A stretch of 64,000 nucleotides of DNA. It comes from CAWUKT01 sp963923035. GTDB lineage: Bacteria > Bacteroidota > Bacteroidia > J057 > JADKCL01. The notes beneath the pieces are model-generated. The model did not search any database, was not told the origin of the DNA, and saw only the letters and a list, made by a program, of their open reading frames with translations. Shown in pieces: positions 43,528-53,556 of this stretch; the stretch's first letter is position 1; each line of letters begins with the position of its first letter. The stretch covers positions 93,459 through 157,458 of the forward strand of contig CAWUKT010000005.1 of assembly GCA_963923035.1 (NCBI GenBank). The letters are read 5' to 3'. The position numbers and the translations under genes are program-made.

Positions 43528-44985
43528 ATGACCATTTTTACTCGATCTACCCTTACTTGCCTCTTTTTTTATTTATTCACCCCCGTTTTCTCCCAAGTCA
43601 CCCTGGAAAGGACCTATACGGAACTTCCAATCGGCAACATCACCAATCCTTGTTTCCACCCCAATGGCGGCTACGTGATGGCCTTGTCTGAATTCGAAGA
43701 CACCTTCACTCCAGATGGGAATTTCATTTTCCAGTACTACTTGGATGATCTCGTTCGGACCGATGACCTCGGCAATATCCTTTGGACCTGGAGTGACAGC
43801 ACCGTCTCTAATCCGGAAAAGTATGTCGAAGTGTTGGGAAATGGAGATATTCTCATGGTCATGTCGGCCCTCGATGTGCCCGGGAAGAATATCCACGATG
43901 AATTGAAGGTCTACCGTTTCAGTGAGAGTGGCCAACTCCTTTGGAACAATTCAATTGGGTCGTTTGCCAATCTGTACGAGCCCCAATCGCTCCTCGAAAT
44001 GCCCAATGGTGACCTGGTGGTCACGGCCATTTCCAATCCGAATGGCTTTGCCCTGCAAGAGCAGGAAAATATCTACCTGAGATTGGACGCAAATGGAAAC
44101 ATTCTCCATTTTAACAGCCAACTCCTCCCCGCCAATGCGGAAACCAGAAGTACCCGTTCCGCGATTTGGAACGATTCCACCATCGTCCAGATTCGGTTCA
44201 ATTCCGAACAGAATTTCTACCTGACGTTTATGGGGCCGGACGGAACAGAACTGTCCAACGACTCCATTGCGCCGGTGGACATGTCGACTTTTGGGGCGGG
44301 AGCGCCCGTCGTGCTGGACGACCGCTCCATCGCGTTCCTGTCGCAGGTGGATCCACCTGCGACCCTGGCCGGATATACCCGGTTCATTCGGATCGACTCC
44401 AATGCCCAGATCCTGAATGATACCATCAATACCGCCGCCTTAACGGGCTCGACCGGCGTGACGCTGGTCCATCGGATGGGCGCCTTGTACACGGTGACCG
44501 AGGTCCAGGGCTTCCAGTTTGACCGGGCCCTGTCCCTTCGACGGCTCAATCCCGACGGCAGCGAGGTTTGGGCCTACTCCTATGTCAACGGATCGGCCAA
44601 CCTCTACCGCAATGCCTATTCACTGGACATCGCCCCCAATGGCGACCTTCTCTTTGGCGGGTCCACCAATCCGACCTATCCGAATGGTTCCAGCTATCCT
44701 TACCTCATCCGAACCAATGCCGATGGCCTCCTGCCCATCGACGACGCCGCCCGGGCCGGATTCCAGGTATTCCCCAATCCCACCACCGGTCTCGTTCGCA
44801 TTGATGCCCCGGAAGTTGGCGCGGGGGACAACTTCTCGGTGACCGATATTCAAGGAAAAACCGTATTGGAGCCATCGAATGAAAGCGAATTGGACTTGAG
44901 CGCATTGAACAATGGTGTTTATCTGGTGCGGTGGAACCGAGAAAATGGACGCTCTCTGACCCGCAAGGTCATCGTCCAACATTGA
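43528..44985 (+). CDS. T9SS-exported beta-propeller-like protein
   Basis: 485 residues. Signal peptide MTIFTRSTLTCLFFYLFTPV, cleavage after FSQ. About 360 residues of repeated strand-rich sequence (VRTDDLGNILWTWSDS, VYRFSESGQLLWNNS, IYLRLDANGNILHFN, RRLNPDGSEVWAYSY, IRTNADGLLPIDD) look like a quinoprotein/PQQ-like propeller. The last about 80 residues are a T9SS sorting domain (FPNPTTGLVRIDAPEVGAGD to RKVIVQH). Function unknown. A terminator follows at 45036. Confidence 0.85.
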   Translation: MTIFTRSTLTCLFFYLFTPVFSQVTLERTYTELPIGNITNPCFHPNGGYVMALSEFEDTFTPDGNFIFQYYLDDLVRTDDLGNILWTWSDSTVSNPEKYVEVLGNGDILMVMSALDVPGKNIHDELKVYRFSESGQLLWNNSIGSFANLYEPQSLLEMPNGDLVVTAISNPNGFALQEQENIYLRLDANGNILHFNSQLLPANAETRSTRSAIWNDSTIVQIRFNSEQNFYLTFMGPDGTELSNDSIAPVDMSTFGAGAPVVLDDRSIAFLSQVDPPATLAGYTRFIRIDSNAQILNDTINTAALTGSTGVTLVHRMGALYTVTEVQGFQFDRALSLRRLNPDGSEVWAYSYVNGSANLYRNAYSLDIAPNGDLLFGGSTNPTYPNGSSYPYLIRTNADGLLPIDDAARAGFQVFPNPTTGLVRIDAPEVGAGDNFSVTDIQGKTVLEPSNESELDLSALNNGVYLVRWNRENGRSLTRKVIVQH

Positions 44986-45035
44986 TCGGCATCAAGCACC
45001 ACGGGTTGGGGGATGTTGCAGTAATATTATATGGA

Positions 45036-45058
45036 GGCGGCATCCCCCGCCTTTTTTC
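45036..45058 (+). terminator. Terminator after the propeller-like T9SS gene
   Basis: GGCGG (45036-45040) pairs with CCGCC (45047-45051) over a six-base loop, followed by TTTTTTCC. Confidence 0.7.
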
Positions 45059-45156
45059 CTTTATCAAAGGGACAAAAGCCATTGGATTCTTGCTTCGGAG
45101 TCCCTTTTGCCCAACCCCATCGCTTTCCCTCGCGTAGCCTATCCAAAGCAATCGCC

Positions 45157-45762
45157 ATGGAAGATCAAGACCGTTATCAGGACCGACGGCGCATGAACCA
45201 GCGCCACGACCGGGAAAGTGCCCGCAGTCGCCAACAGCTGTGGCGGGACTTCGCCAACAATTCGGAGGCATTGGCTGCCTCTATGGGCATGTCGGTTCCC
45301 TCCCATCGCCCCTCCAATGAATTGGAGCGTCGGAAAAACGAAGTGGCCTACGCAATCGAGACGGATTTTAGTTTTTCAGCCGCTTTGCGGATGGAAATAG
45401 GGAGCTGGCTGCGGAAGGCGCGGGCCAAGGGCCCCAACTTGAAAGCGGTCTACGAAGACATCCTGCTGCACTACCGGAACCGGGTGTTGCGGACATTTCC
45501 CCAGTCCCAGACCATTCTGGAAAGCATGACTGCGATGCCCTCTACCCTGCTTGCGCAGGCCACTTTGAATTTCAAGATCATGGCCCAGTCTTTCGCGCCT
45601 GACATCCGTCGGGCGTTGGAACAAGCGGTCAACAATCAAAATGAAGGGTTGTTGATGCAAAGCCTGTTGGAGGCCGCATATTCAGCTCAGGCGAGCTGGA
45701 AATCCCACGAAGCCCACCTCATTCAGCTGATTGAGGTGGCGATGGAAATGGGGGATCAATGA
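45157..45762 (+). CDS. Helical protein of unknown function
   Basis: The ATG at 45157 (MEDQDRYQDRRRMNQRHD) is chosen. A longer frame from 45031 crosses the upstream terminator and has no protein-like character. 201 residues, nearly all predicted helix, strongly charged at the N-terminus (Arg/Asp/Gln/Glu), with no membrane segment. Examples: RRKNEVAYAIETDFSFSAAL, LNFKIMAQSFAPDIRRALEQ. Family not recognised. It abuts the convergent HerA gene (stops at 45762 and 45763). Confidence 0.6.
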   Translation: MEDQDRYQDRRRMNQRHDRESARSRQQLWRDFANNSEALAASMGMSVPSHRPSNELERRKNEVAYAIETDFSFSAALRMEIGSWLRKARAKGPNLKAVYEDILLHYRNRVLRTFPQSQTILESMTAMPSTLLAQATLNFKIMAQSFAPDIRRALEQAVNNQNEGLLMQSLLEAAYSAQASWKSHEAHLIQLIEVAMEMGDQ

Positions 45763-47385
45763 TCACCACCAGGAGGGCCGCTTCCGCTTCTTGCGGGAAC
45801 GCGAACGTCCGCCCAGGCCCAGGACGCCCAACAAGCCGCGGGTCAATTCCCGCGCCACGGTTTTTCCCACCTGCGAATCCATGATTTCTTCCAACACCGA
45901 CTCTTCTTCCTTCGGCTTGCGGCGGCGGGTGCTCGTCCTCGACTTTTCCCTCCGCTGACGCGCTTTCTCCAACTCTTTCCGCGCCTTTTCCTGTTCCTTA
46001 CGCAATTCCTCCTGTTTTTCCTCTTCCTCAAACTCCTCAATCTTCGCATTCAGCAATTCGTAGGCACTCTCCCGGTCGATGTCCTGCCCGTATTTCTTCA
46101 CCAGGCGCGAAGAACCGATGATCGCATTGATCTCGCCGGGTTCCAACACGTCCATCCGCGAGCGCGGAGCCCGCATCATCGTCGCCGCCAGCGGCGTCGG
46201 AATCCCTTTTTCATTCAGCACCGTCACCAGCGCCTCCCCAATCCCCAATTGCGTAAGCAACTCGTCGACATCATAATGATCGGTGAGGGGAAAGTTTTCC
46301 GCCGCCAACTTGATCTTCTTGCGGTCCTTGGCGGTGAAAGCGCGCAAGGCATGCTGAATCTTCAATCCCAATTGGGAGAGGACGTCTTCGGGGATGTCGG
46401 TGGGGTTTTGGGTGCAGAAAAACAATCCCACGCCTTTGGAGCGGATCAACTTGACCATGGTCTCGATCTGGTCCAACAGCGCATCGGTCGCCTCTTCGAA
46501 GATCAGGTGGGCCTCGTCGATGAAGAGGACCAGCTTAGGCGCTTCCAGGTCGCCTTCTTCGGGAAAGGTATTGTAAATCTCTGCGAGGAGGCACAACATG
46601 AAGGAGGAAAACAACTTCGGTCGGTCCTGGATGTCGGTGAGGCGCATGATGTTGATCATCCCGCGACCCTGGTCGTCCAGGCGCATCAGGTCATCGACTT
46701 CGAAGGACTTTTCCCCGAAAAACCGCTCCGCTCCCTGCTGCTCCAATTCAAAAATGCGCCGCATGATGGCGCCCACTGAATTGGTCGGGATGCGGCCGTA
46801 TTCTTTTTGAATCTCCTCCTTGCCCTCATTGGTGATGTATTGCAGGACCTTTTTCAGGTCCTTCAGGTCGAGCAACGGGAGGTGGTTGTCGTCGCAGTAT
46901 TTGAAGACCAGGGCGAGGATGCCTTGTTGGGTGTCGTTCAGGCTCAGAATCTTGGCCATGAGCACCGGGCCAAATTCGGAGACCGTCGCGCGCATGCGCG
47001 CGCCATCGTCCTCTGAAATCGTCAGAAATTCGATGGGGAAAGCATCCGCATTCCAATCGAGGCCGATCATATCGTGCCGTTCATCGATTTTGCGGTGGCC
47101 ATCACTGGCCGCAGCGAGCCCGGACAAGTCGCCCTTGATATCCATGAGCAGGACCGGGACTGAATTCAGCGACAGGTTCTCGGCCAGAACCTGAAGCGAT
47201 TTGGTTTTGCCCGTTCCGGTCGCCCCCGCAATGAGACCATGCCGGTTCATCGTGCTCAAAGGCACCTTCACGTGGGACCCAGTCAGCACTTCCCCTCCGT
47301 ACATTGCCCCTCCCAGCACCATTTCCAGTCCTTCAAAAGCGTAACCGGCCTCAACTTCCTGCTTGAATTTCGTTGGATTGCTCAT
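45763..47385 (-). CDS. HerA-like ATPase (DUF853)
   Basis: The ATG at 47385 gives MSNPTKFKQEVEAGYAFEGL, the family N-terminus. Upstream in-frame ATGs (47430 and beyond) overlap the T9SS gene. 540 residues. Walker A GATGTGKT (54-61). The family block ILALVFKYCDDNHLPLLDLK follows. Walker B is LVLFIDEAHLIFE (about 289-301), and FFCTQNPTDIPEDVLSQLGL near 328. The C-terminal about 80 residues are charged and coiled-coil-like (EFEEEEKQEELRKEQEKARK), ending in an Arg/Lys tail. HerA/DUF853 proteins are hexameric FtsK-related translocases; partner NurA is absent here. Usual role is unclear in Bacteroidota. Confidence 0.88.
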   Translation of the reverse strand: MSNPTKFKQEVEAGYAFEGLEMVLGGAMYGGEVLTGSHVKVPLSTMNRHGLIAGATGTGKTKSLQVLAENLSLNSVPVLLMDIKGDLSGLAAASDGHRKIDERHDMIGLDWNADAFPIEFLTISEDDGARMRATVSEFGPVLMAKILSLNDTQQGILALVFKYCDDNHLPLLDLKDLKKVLQYITNEGKEEIQKEYGRIPTNSVGAIMRRIFELEQQGAERFFGEKSFEVDDLMRLDDQGRGMINIMRLTDIQDRPKLFSSFMLCLLAEIYNTFPEEGDLEAPKLVLFIDEAHLIFEEATDALLDQIETMVKLIRSKGVGLFFCTQNPTDIPEDVLSQLGLKIQHALRAFTAKDRKKIKLAAENFPLTDHYDVDELLTQLGIGEALVTVLNEKGIPTPLAATMMRAPRSRMDVLEPGEINAIIGSSRLVKKYGQDIDRESAYELLNAKIEEFEEEEKQEELRKEQEKARKELEKARQRREKSRTSTRRRKPKEEESVLEEIMDSQVGKTVARELTRGLLGVLGLGGRSRSRKKRKRPSWW

Positions 47386-47554
47386 GGGTCCGAATTTCAA
47401 ATTTCCCGCGTCAAATGACAAATGATCCATCGAAATGATATCCCCATTGACAGGAGATGGGTGGGAACTGGACGAAATGGGGGAATGAAAAAGGAATATC
47501 CCCGGCCCATCGCAATCGACAAACCGGGGAAAACACATAGTAAGGTAATAAGTC

Positions 47555-48700
47555 TTATTCGAGCGCGATTTTCTTCTGGACGAGTTGTTCGCCTTTGACC
47601 ACCCGCAAGACATAAATGCCTTTGGACAGGGCCGAGAGCATTTCTTCCAGCTCGGCATCTTCTTTGAGGAATACCTGTCGACCCGCCAGGTCAAACAGAT
47701 AGGCGTCGCATTCGCCGGGCTCAGCGCCCCGAATCACCAGGCGTCGTCCGACGACCACGGCATCGAAATCGATGTCCAATTGGATGGAATTGATCTTGCT
47801 ATAGCGGACGCTGCCGTTGCGGTCGACCTGGGCGAGGCGGTAATAGGTCATGTCATGCGGGAAATGGTCAATGGCCTGGTAATTGCCGGGGTAGCCCGCG
47901 CCCACCGTGGTCACGTGCTCGAATTCCTGCCCATCGCGGGATCTCTCCACGTGGAAGGTTTCCGCATACTCAGCCTGGGGCATTTCCCAATTGAGTTGTA
48001 CCCGGCGGTCCGGGGTCGGCGAAAGGTCAAGCTCGGCTTCCCAAGACAACACCGCCGTGGTGGTCAGGCTGATCTGGTCGATGCCCATCCGAACCCCCTG
48101 GGTGCTGGAATTGACAATGGGATCGTCATCCATCGGGAGGAACTTGAAGGTATGGGTGGTAGACGTCGCCGTGAAAGAGACATCTCGTTGTTGCCAGACG
48201 AGCGAATTGCTGTTGTAAGGCAAGGTACTGAAGGAGGGTGCCGTCGTTTGCAATTGTGTATTGTCCCGGATCACCAGCCAACCTCCACTCTGGTCGAGGG
48301 CGTTGGATTGCTTGACCACGGTTTGGTAGAAGCGAATATTGTAGACCTGTCCAACGGTAAAACCAGAGACGGTTTGCATGAGTCCTTCGTGCCAGTACGA
48401 ACCGGACATGCTCATCATCAAACCACATACAAAGGTGGCTCCGGAATAGGGGTTTCCATTGATGCCGGCCCCTGATAAAGGGCCGGAGAGGCTGGTGACA
48501 TCAGAGGTCGCCTGAGGGGTGCCCGAGGCGTTGCTATTGGGATCCGTAAAGGGTACCTGCTGCCAACTGGTTGGTGACCCGCTGGTGGTAACGGTTCCGT
48601 TCAAATCTGAATTCAGGAACTGCTGGGCCGGCAATGGGACAACGAGTGAGAGCAACAAAACACCCCATAATAGCTTTAATTGAGGGTAAACTTTTTTCAT
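47555..48700 (-). CDS. T9SS-exported protein
   Basis: The ATG at 48700 starts a signal peptide (MKKVYPQLKLLWGVLLLSLV, cleavage after PAQ); an extension to 48829 is not protein-like. 381 residues. An N-terminal about 190-residue domain with SWQQVPFTDPNSNASG and YNIRFYQTVVKQS looks like a galactose-binding or jelly-roll fold. A fibronectin-like strand-rich piece follows (about 215-290, WEMPQAEYAETFHVERSRDG). T9SS sorting domain at the end (VVVGRRLVIRGAEPGECDAY to VQKKIALE). Function unknown. Confidence 0.8.
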   Translation of the reverse strand: MKKVYPQLKLLWGVLLLSLVVPLPAQQFLNSDLNGTVTTSGSPTSWQQVPFTDPNSNASGTPQATSDVTSLSGPLSGAGINGNPYSGATFVCGLMMSMSGSYWHEGLMQTVSGFTVGQVYNIRFYQTVVKQSNALDQSGGWLVIRDNTQLQTTAPSFSTLPYNSNSLVWQQRDVSFTATSTTHTFKFLPMDDDPIVNSSTQGVRMGIDQISLTTTAVLSWEAELDLSPTPDRRVQLNWEMPQAEYAETFHVERSRDGQEFEHVTTVGAGYPGNYQAIDHFPHDMTYYRLAQVDRNGSVRYSKINSIQLDIDFDAVVVGRRLVIRGAEPGECDAYLFDLAGRQVFLKEDAELEEMLSALSKGIYVLRVVKGEQLVQKKIALE

Positions 48701-48889
48701 ATCCTGCTGTTTAATACTGCTTTGGGCCCTCCGGGGGAAGAGGGAAAAAAATAAATTACACCTAATCCAAAAAATATCCAACTGGGACAAACAATTTAGG
48801 CCTTTTTCTACCTTGCTCATTGCTAGCAACTTAGAATGAGGGGGCGGGAGTCACCCGAAAGTGGTGTATATTCGTTGTTCTAAATAAAT

Positions 48890-49843
48890 GTGGGAACCGA
48901 ACGTAGAATAAGCGTGGCAGTACAACAAATCAAATACCTGGACCCGGTCGTCGTTTCGAAGTTGAAAAACATCGAAATCAAGGCCCGGATGATTGTGGAA
49001 GGCTTTATGACGGGCTTCCACCGGTCCCCCTACCACGGATTTTCCGTGGAATTTGCCGAGCACCGCCCCTACAACCAGGGGGAGTCCCTGAAGGACGTCG
49101 ACTGGAAAGTATTCGCGAAGACGGACAAGCTCTATACCAAGCGGTTCGAAGAAGAGACCAACCTGCGCTGCCAGGTGGTGCTGGACATCAGCGACTCGAT
49201 GAAGTATCCCCGCGAAGGGATTTCCAAGCTGGAATACGGCGCTTATTTGACGGCCGCCCTGCAATACCTGATGATTCAGCAGCGGGATGCCACCGGCCTG
49301 ACCCTGTTCGATTCGGACATCCGGTTCATGGCGCCCGCCAAGTCGAAAAAGTCCTGGCTCGTTCCGATGTTTTCCCGCCTGGACCAGCTGGTCAACCGCA
49401 AAGATGAGCTGCTCCATACCACTGCCACCGCCAAGGTCATCCACCAATTGGCGCTCAAGTTTCACCGCCGGAGCTTTGTGGTCCTGATCACCGACCTTTT
49501 CAACCAGACCGAACAACAGGAAGAGTTGTTCAAAGCCCTTCGTCACCTCCGCCACGCCAAGCACGAAGTAATCCTGTTCCACCTGCTGGACCGAAAAACC
49601 GAGGAGCGCTTCGAATTTCCCAATCGCCCGCTGGTACTGGAAGATTTGGAGACCGGAGAAAAAATCCAGGTCAAGCCCAGCGAGATCCGGGACCGGTACG
49701 CGGAAGAAATGCAACGTCGCAAGGCCATTTTCAAGAAAAAGGCCCACGAGTTCAACATTGACTTCGTAGAAGTGGACATCGCTCAGTCCTACGAGAAGGT
49801 TCTGACCGATTATTTGATCAAGCGCCGAAGCCTCAGCAAGTAA
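48890..49843 (+). CDS. DUF58 domain protein (VWA-like fold)
   Basis: 317 residues from a GTG at 48890; a GTG at 48914 (MAVQQIKYLDPVVVSKLKNI) is an equal alternative. DUF58 signatures: GFHRSPYHGFSVEFAEHRPY (about 42-61), YNQGESLKDVDWKVFAKTDK (about 61-80), and VVLDISDSMKYP (about 95-106), which carries the DxSxS MIDAS motif of a von Willebrand A fold. DUF58 proteins usually work with a MoxR AAA ATPase; none lies next to this gene. A weak -7-like TATATTCG lies at 48867-48874. Confidence 0.85.
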   Translation: MGTERRISVAVQQIKYLDPVVVSKLKNIEIKARMIVEGFMTGFHRSPYHGFSVEFAEHRPYNQGESLKDVDWKVFAKTDKLYTKRFEEETNLRCQVVLDISDSMKYPREGISKLEYGAYLTAALQYLMIQQRDATGLTLFDSDIRFMAPAKSKKSWLVPMFSRLDQLVNRKDELLHTTATAKVIHQLALKFHRRSFVVLITDLFNQTEQQEELFKALRHLRHAKHEVILFHLLDRKTEERFEFPNRPLVLEDLETGEKIQVKPSEIRDRYAEEMQRRKAIFKKKAHEFNIDFVEVDIAQSYEKVLTDYLIKRRSLSK

Positions 49844-50071
49844 TTCGAGGTAAATTTCTGAATCGGGCAGGCAGGGCCGGGATCGGCCTTTCCTGAGTTC
49901 CCCCACTCCCCTCCCCTTTTTCCAACTGTGTAATCCAAGCCCGGAATTTTATCATTGAAACCCGGGTCAGGAGTGGCTTCTTGATGCCGAACCCCTATTC
50001 AAGCCACTGGAAACCCGGACACCTGTCCCCTCATTTCATTTTCTCATTCTCTAAACTATTTGCATCACAAC

Positions 50072-52060
50072 ATGCGAACTGCATTTTTACTTGTCTGCCT
50101 TTTCTTGCTTTTTGATTCCACCAGTTTGCTCCTTGCCCAGGGGAAACACATCCCCATTGACGATCAGCCTGTCTCTGCCTTTACCGGACCGGACCTTTTG
50201 ACCCCACGAAAGTCCGGCGTGCCGGGAGTGGATGTCGTCCATCGACAGACTTCTGCCAAGACCCAGGCCATTCCCACCTTGGGAGCCGGACCGAATGTGT
50301 TTTCTACGCTTCGGCCGGAGCAGAACCAGATTTCCCACCTGCCCGGTGGAGAAATGGTCTTCATCCACCGCAGTGATCCCCTCGTGTGGGGAGGCGGGAC
50401 CGGGGACCTGCGCTACGACTGCTCCACCGACGGCGGCCTGACCTGGAACATCGGAAATGGCCTGCTCAATGCCAACAACCCCTCGGCGGGGCGCTATCCC
50501 CAGGTCATCCTCACGGATGAAAACAACCAGGTCGCCCCCATCTGGGTGGCGCCGACCGTAGGAGCAGCTCCCTGGGACGCCATCGCCTCCGGCGTGGACA
50601 CGGCCTTCTGCCAGCAATTCTCGCAGGGTCCAGATACCCTCGTGCCCTCGAACCTCGCCTACCTGCCTTCTGGCATGGTCGAAGGTCTGGCCGGAGAATT
50701 CTGGTACACGACCCTGAAATGGGATGGAGCGGCGGTGTTGGACTCCGTCTACATCTACAAAGGTACCTGGGGCACCAATTCCAAGGTGGACTGGACCCGC
50801 CACGCCGTCCTGTCCGCCACCTTCAACTCCTCCACCAATGGCCGGGTCGCCATCGGCCCGAATATGGCCTTCAGTCCCGACGGCCAGACGGGCTATATCG
50901 CCCTGATCGGGGACATTGCCGGGGGCATCGATTCCATTCTCACGCCCATTGTGTACAAGAGTACGGATGGCGGCGCCACCTGGAGCCCTCCCAATGAGCT
51001 CGACCTGAGCAATGACCAGGTCGTGCGGGACAGCCTCCAGGCCAATTTCGGGCAAACCGCGAACAGCGGCGCCATCATTCCCGTCTCCTCCGGTCAGTAC
51101 ACCTGCACGTCCGATTACGACATCACCGTCGACAATGTGGGCAACCTGCACATCTTCAATGTCCTGGCGACGGCCCGGAGATTGGATGCCGATTCCGTCG
51201 TCGTGCCAGGGGCCTACCAATTGTTTCCGGGGCTGGACAAGGTCGCCGTGGACATCTACACGCCCGATGGCGGGGCCACCTGGACCACGGAGCACATTTC
51301 ATCGGTCTTTGCCTGGGATGGGGCCTTTGGATCGCCCAATGCCTTCGCGATGGAAAATCACTGTCAGATTTCCCGCGACGCCAGCGGAGAACGCATCTTT
51401 TTCAGCTGGGTGGACCAGGACTCGGTCGGCGGCCTCTTCGGAGTGGCCGATTTGCTGAACCCCAATTTGCGGATTGCGGGACTTCGGGTCACGGATGGAT
51501 TCAAGACCTGCGCCAAGCGCATCACCGATGGCAATCCCATTTGGTCGGATCTCGCATTGGTCCCCACCCTTGCGCCTGAAATCATCCGCGATGGCTCCCA
51601 GAATTTTCTCCCCATTGTGTTGGTGGAGTTGACCACGGGCGATCCCTTTGCCTCGGTGCGCTACCATTATTTTGGTCAGGAAGCCGTTCTGGACGATGCT
51701 GACTTCCTCGACCCGGCCAATATTGGCTATGCCCAGCCCTTCCCCTGCATTGTCGTGGGGCGGGACGTTCCCGAGCCGGGAGGCGATTTCCTGGAGCTGG
51801 AAGCCATCGGTCCCATTCCGAGCGCAGGAGAGGTGGTCCTGCGCTACGGATTGCAGGAATTCGCCGAGGTGCGGATGGACTGCTACGATCTGAATGGCCG
51901 CCTTGTGGCCTCAAAGGAATTGGGTGCACTCGGTTCCGGTTCTCATGAATTGAAATTGGATGGGCAAGCGTGGGGGGCCGGGATGTATGTTGTACGCATC
52001 ACGGCCCGGACGGCCGAGGGTCGCCAAGCCCAGGTTTCCCGCCGCTTGCTGCAAGAGTAA
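50072..52060 (+). CDS. T9SS-exported sialidase-like/BNR repeat protein
   Basis: The ATG at 50072 (MRTAFLLVCLFLLFDSTSLL) starts a clear signal peptide; a TTG at 50060 lies upstream. 662 residues. Asp-box-type motifs: YDCSTDGGLTWN, YKSTDGGATWSPP, DIYTPDGGATWTTE, spread through a six-bladed-propeller-like region (about 60-560). T9SS sorting domain at the end (ELEAIGPIPSAGEVVLRYGL to QVSRRLLQE). Sialidase-like fold only; the catalytic Arg triad cannot be assigned, so activity is not claimed. Confidence 0.85.
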   Translation: MRTAFLLVCLFLLFDSTSLLLAQGKHIPIDDQPVSAFTGPDLLTPRKSGVPGVDVVHRQTSAKTQAIPTLGAGPNVFSTLRPEQNQISHLPGGEMVFIHRSDPLVWGGGTGDLRYDCSTDGGLTWNIGNGLLNANNPSAGRYPQVILTDENNQVAPIWVAPTVGAAPWDAIASGVDTAFCQQFSQGPDTLVPSNLAYLPSGMVEGLAGEFWYTTLKWDGAAVLDSVYIYKGTWGTNSKVDWTRHAVLSATFNSSTNGRVAIGPNMAFSPDGQTGYIALIGDIAGGIDSILTPIVYKSTDGGATWSPPNELDLSNDQVVRDSLQANFGQTANSGAIIPVSSGQYTCTSDYDITVDNVGNLHIFNVLATARRLDADSVVVPGAYQLFPGLDKVAVDIYTPDGGATWTTEHISSVFAWDGAFGSPNAFAMENHCQISRDASGERIFFSWVDQDSVGGLFGVADLLNPNLRIAGLRVTDGFKTCAKRITDGNPIWSDLALVPTLAPEIIRDGSQNFLPIVLVELTTGDPFASVRYHYFGQEAVLDDADFLDPANIGYAQPFPCIVVGRDVPEPGGDFLELEAIGPIPSAGEVVLRYGLQEFAEVRMDCYDLNGRLVASKELGALGSGSHELKLDGQAWGAGMYVVRITARTAEGRQAQVSRRLLQE

Positions 52061-52081
52061 TTCATGGTTTGTAAGGTTTGG

Positions 52082-52104
52082 GCCAGCTCCGATTCGGGGC
52101 TGGC
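52082..52104 (+). terminator. Hairpin between convergent genes
   Basis: GCCAGCtCCGATTCGGgGCTGGC: a 6-bp outer stem and an inner CCGA/TCGG stem. It lacks a good T tract on either side, so termination is only a possibility for the genes ending at 52060 and 52105. Confidence 0.45.
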
Positions 52105-53556
52105 TCATCCAATTTCCCGCACCTTGCGGGTGAGCCACGCGCCCTGGGCGATGCTCCCTTTCTCCTTCATTTTCCCCAACAACTGCTCCACTTTCTGGGT
52201 CCGTTGCTGCGGGGACAAACTCGGAACCTTTTGAACCAGATCTCCGGCCTTCTTGGTGAAGCTGACGAGGTTGAAGTAGACGTTGAATTGGAGGCGGGAA
52301 ATGGTCTTGTTGCGCTTCAGGTAGATCTTAAAGGCTTCGCACAGGCTGTTCATGGCCGAAAAATCCCCCATTTCGAAGTAGGACTTGAGCAAAATGACCC
52401 GCGAACCCAAGGCGTAAAACACGTCACTGAATTCGACCTCCTGTAAGAGCCGCAGGGCCTTCGTATAGGCCTGTTGCTCGAAATAGAAACTGGCCAGGTT
52501 GTAGCGGTAGGCATTCTCCCTGAATTCCGGCGCGATCCGTTCCCGATAACTTTCAATGAACTCCTGACACCAAGTTTCTTCTCCCGCCCGCAAGCTCGCC
52601 GAGACGATGTTTTTGTAGTCCCATTGGAGCAGCCAACCATCCTTGTCCAGCAAGACCTTGTGGTCCAGCGCCCATTTATAAAGGTTGAGCAGGGTGGCGA
52701 GGTAATGCCGTTGGCCGGTGTTGATGCGGCGGATGCAAAAGTTGGAGGCGTAAGAATGGATCTCCCGCAATTCCAATCGGGGGAGTTCGGGGCCGTGCTG
52801 TTCGATGTCGGAGAGAAGTTGCTGAAAAAAGGGCTCGGAGTCTTCCTCTGTGAGGCAGCGAAAAATGCCCAAATACAGGCCCAACTCAGGATGGGCCTGG
52901 GCGGCTTCGGGCCGCTCATCGAGGTAACGGAGCACTTCGGGCAACATGCCCGTCTTGAAATCTTGCTGGACCACGTTCTTTCGGTTGGCCATCTCGATGC
53001 CGTATTTCAACTTGCTGAGCAAGTAATAAACGTCGAGTTGATCGGAGGCCTTTTGGATGGAGTCGTCGACCGAGCGGCTCATGGTCCCACTGAGGTACGT
53101 GATATAGCTCTCATGGAGCTCCAAAGTGCGGAGATGAACCGATTGGAGTTTCCCCTCGGTTTGCTGAACTGCCTTCATCAGGGCAGTATGCGCCTTTTGG
53201 TAAGGACGGTCCATTTGCCGCTTTTGGTAGGCTCCCAAAGTGGCCATTTGGACGGGCAGGTCATTGGTTTTCAGTTCGTAGTGGCCCAAAAACTGTCGAA
53301 AGAGCTTCATGGTGAGGGACAGAAGGTCTTTGAAGCGTTGTTCGTGGAAAGGCGTCTCGGGAAAAAGGTGGGTAAAAACAGCTTCCCGGGTCAATTCAGC
53401 GGCATCAAAGTCAGGCGCGAATCCCAACAAATGATCCACCAAACCCGTCACCCCGGAGTGCTTGTTGAAGAAGGGCGAGTGGATGAATTCGGAAAAATGC
53501 CGTAACTCCCATGCGCTCAACTCTTTAAGGGCCTTAACCAATTTACTTTGCTTCAT
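52105..53556 (-). CDS. Helical-repeat (TPR-like) protein of unknown function
   Basis: 483 residues, helical throughout, no signal or membrane segment. N-terminus MKQSKLVKALKELSAWELRH with an FIHSPFFNKH motif (about 24-33) that I have seen as typical of large helical Bacteroidota proteins. Later segments look like TPR pairs (AYRYNLASFYFEQQAYTKAL about 338-357, and LGSRVILLKSYFEMGDFSAM). Function unknown; a cytosolic scaffold or regulator is possible. Upstream AT-rich sequence to the T9SS gene contains no clear consensus promoter. Confidence 0.7.
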   Translation of the reverse strand: MKQSKLVKALKELSAWELRHFSEFIHSPFFNKHSGVTGLVDHLLGFAPDFDAAELTREAVFTHLFPETPFHEQRFKDLLSLTMKLFRQFLGHYELKTNDLPVQMATLGAYQKRQMDRPYQKAHTALMKAVQQTEGKLQSVHLRTLELHESYITYLSGTMSRSVDDSIQKASDQLDVYYLLSKLKYGIEMANRKNVVQQDFKTGMLPEVLRYLDERPEAAQAHPELGLYLGIFRCLTEEDSEPFFQQLLSDIEQHGPELPRLELREIHSYASNFCIRRINTGQRHYLATLLNLYKWALDHKVLLDKDGWLLQWDYKNIVSASLRAGEETWCQEFIESYRERIAPEFRENAYRYNLASFYFEQQAYTKALRLLQEVEFSDVFYALGSRVILLKSYFEMGDFSAMNSLCEAFKIYLKRNKTISRLQFNVYFNLVSFTKKAGDLVQKVPSLSPQQRTQKVEQLLGKMKEKGSIAQGAWLTRKVREIG

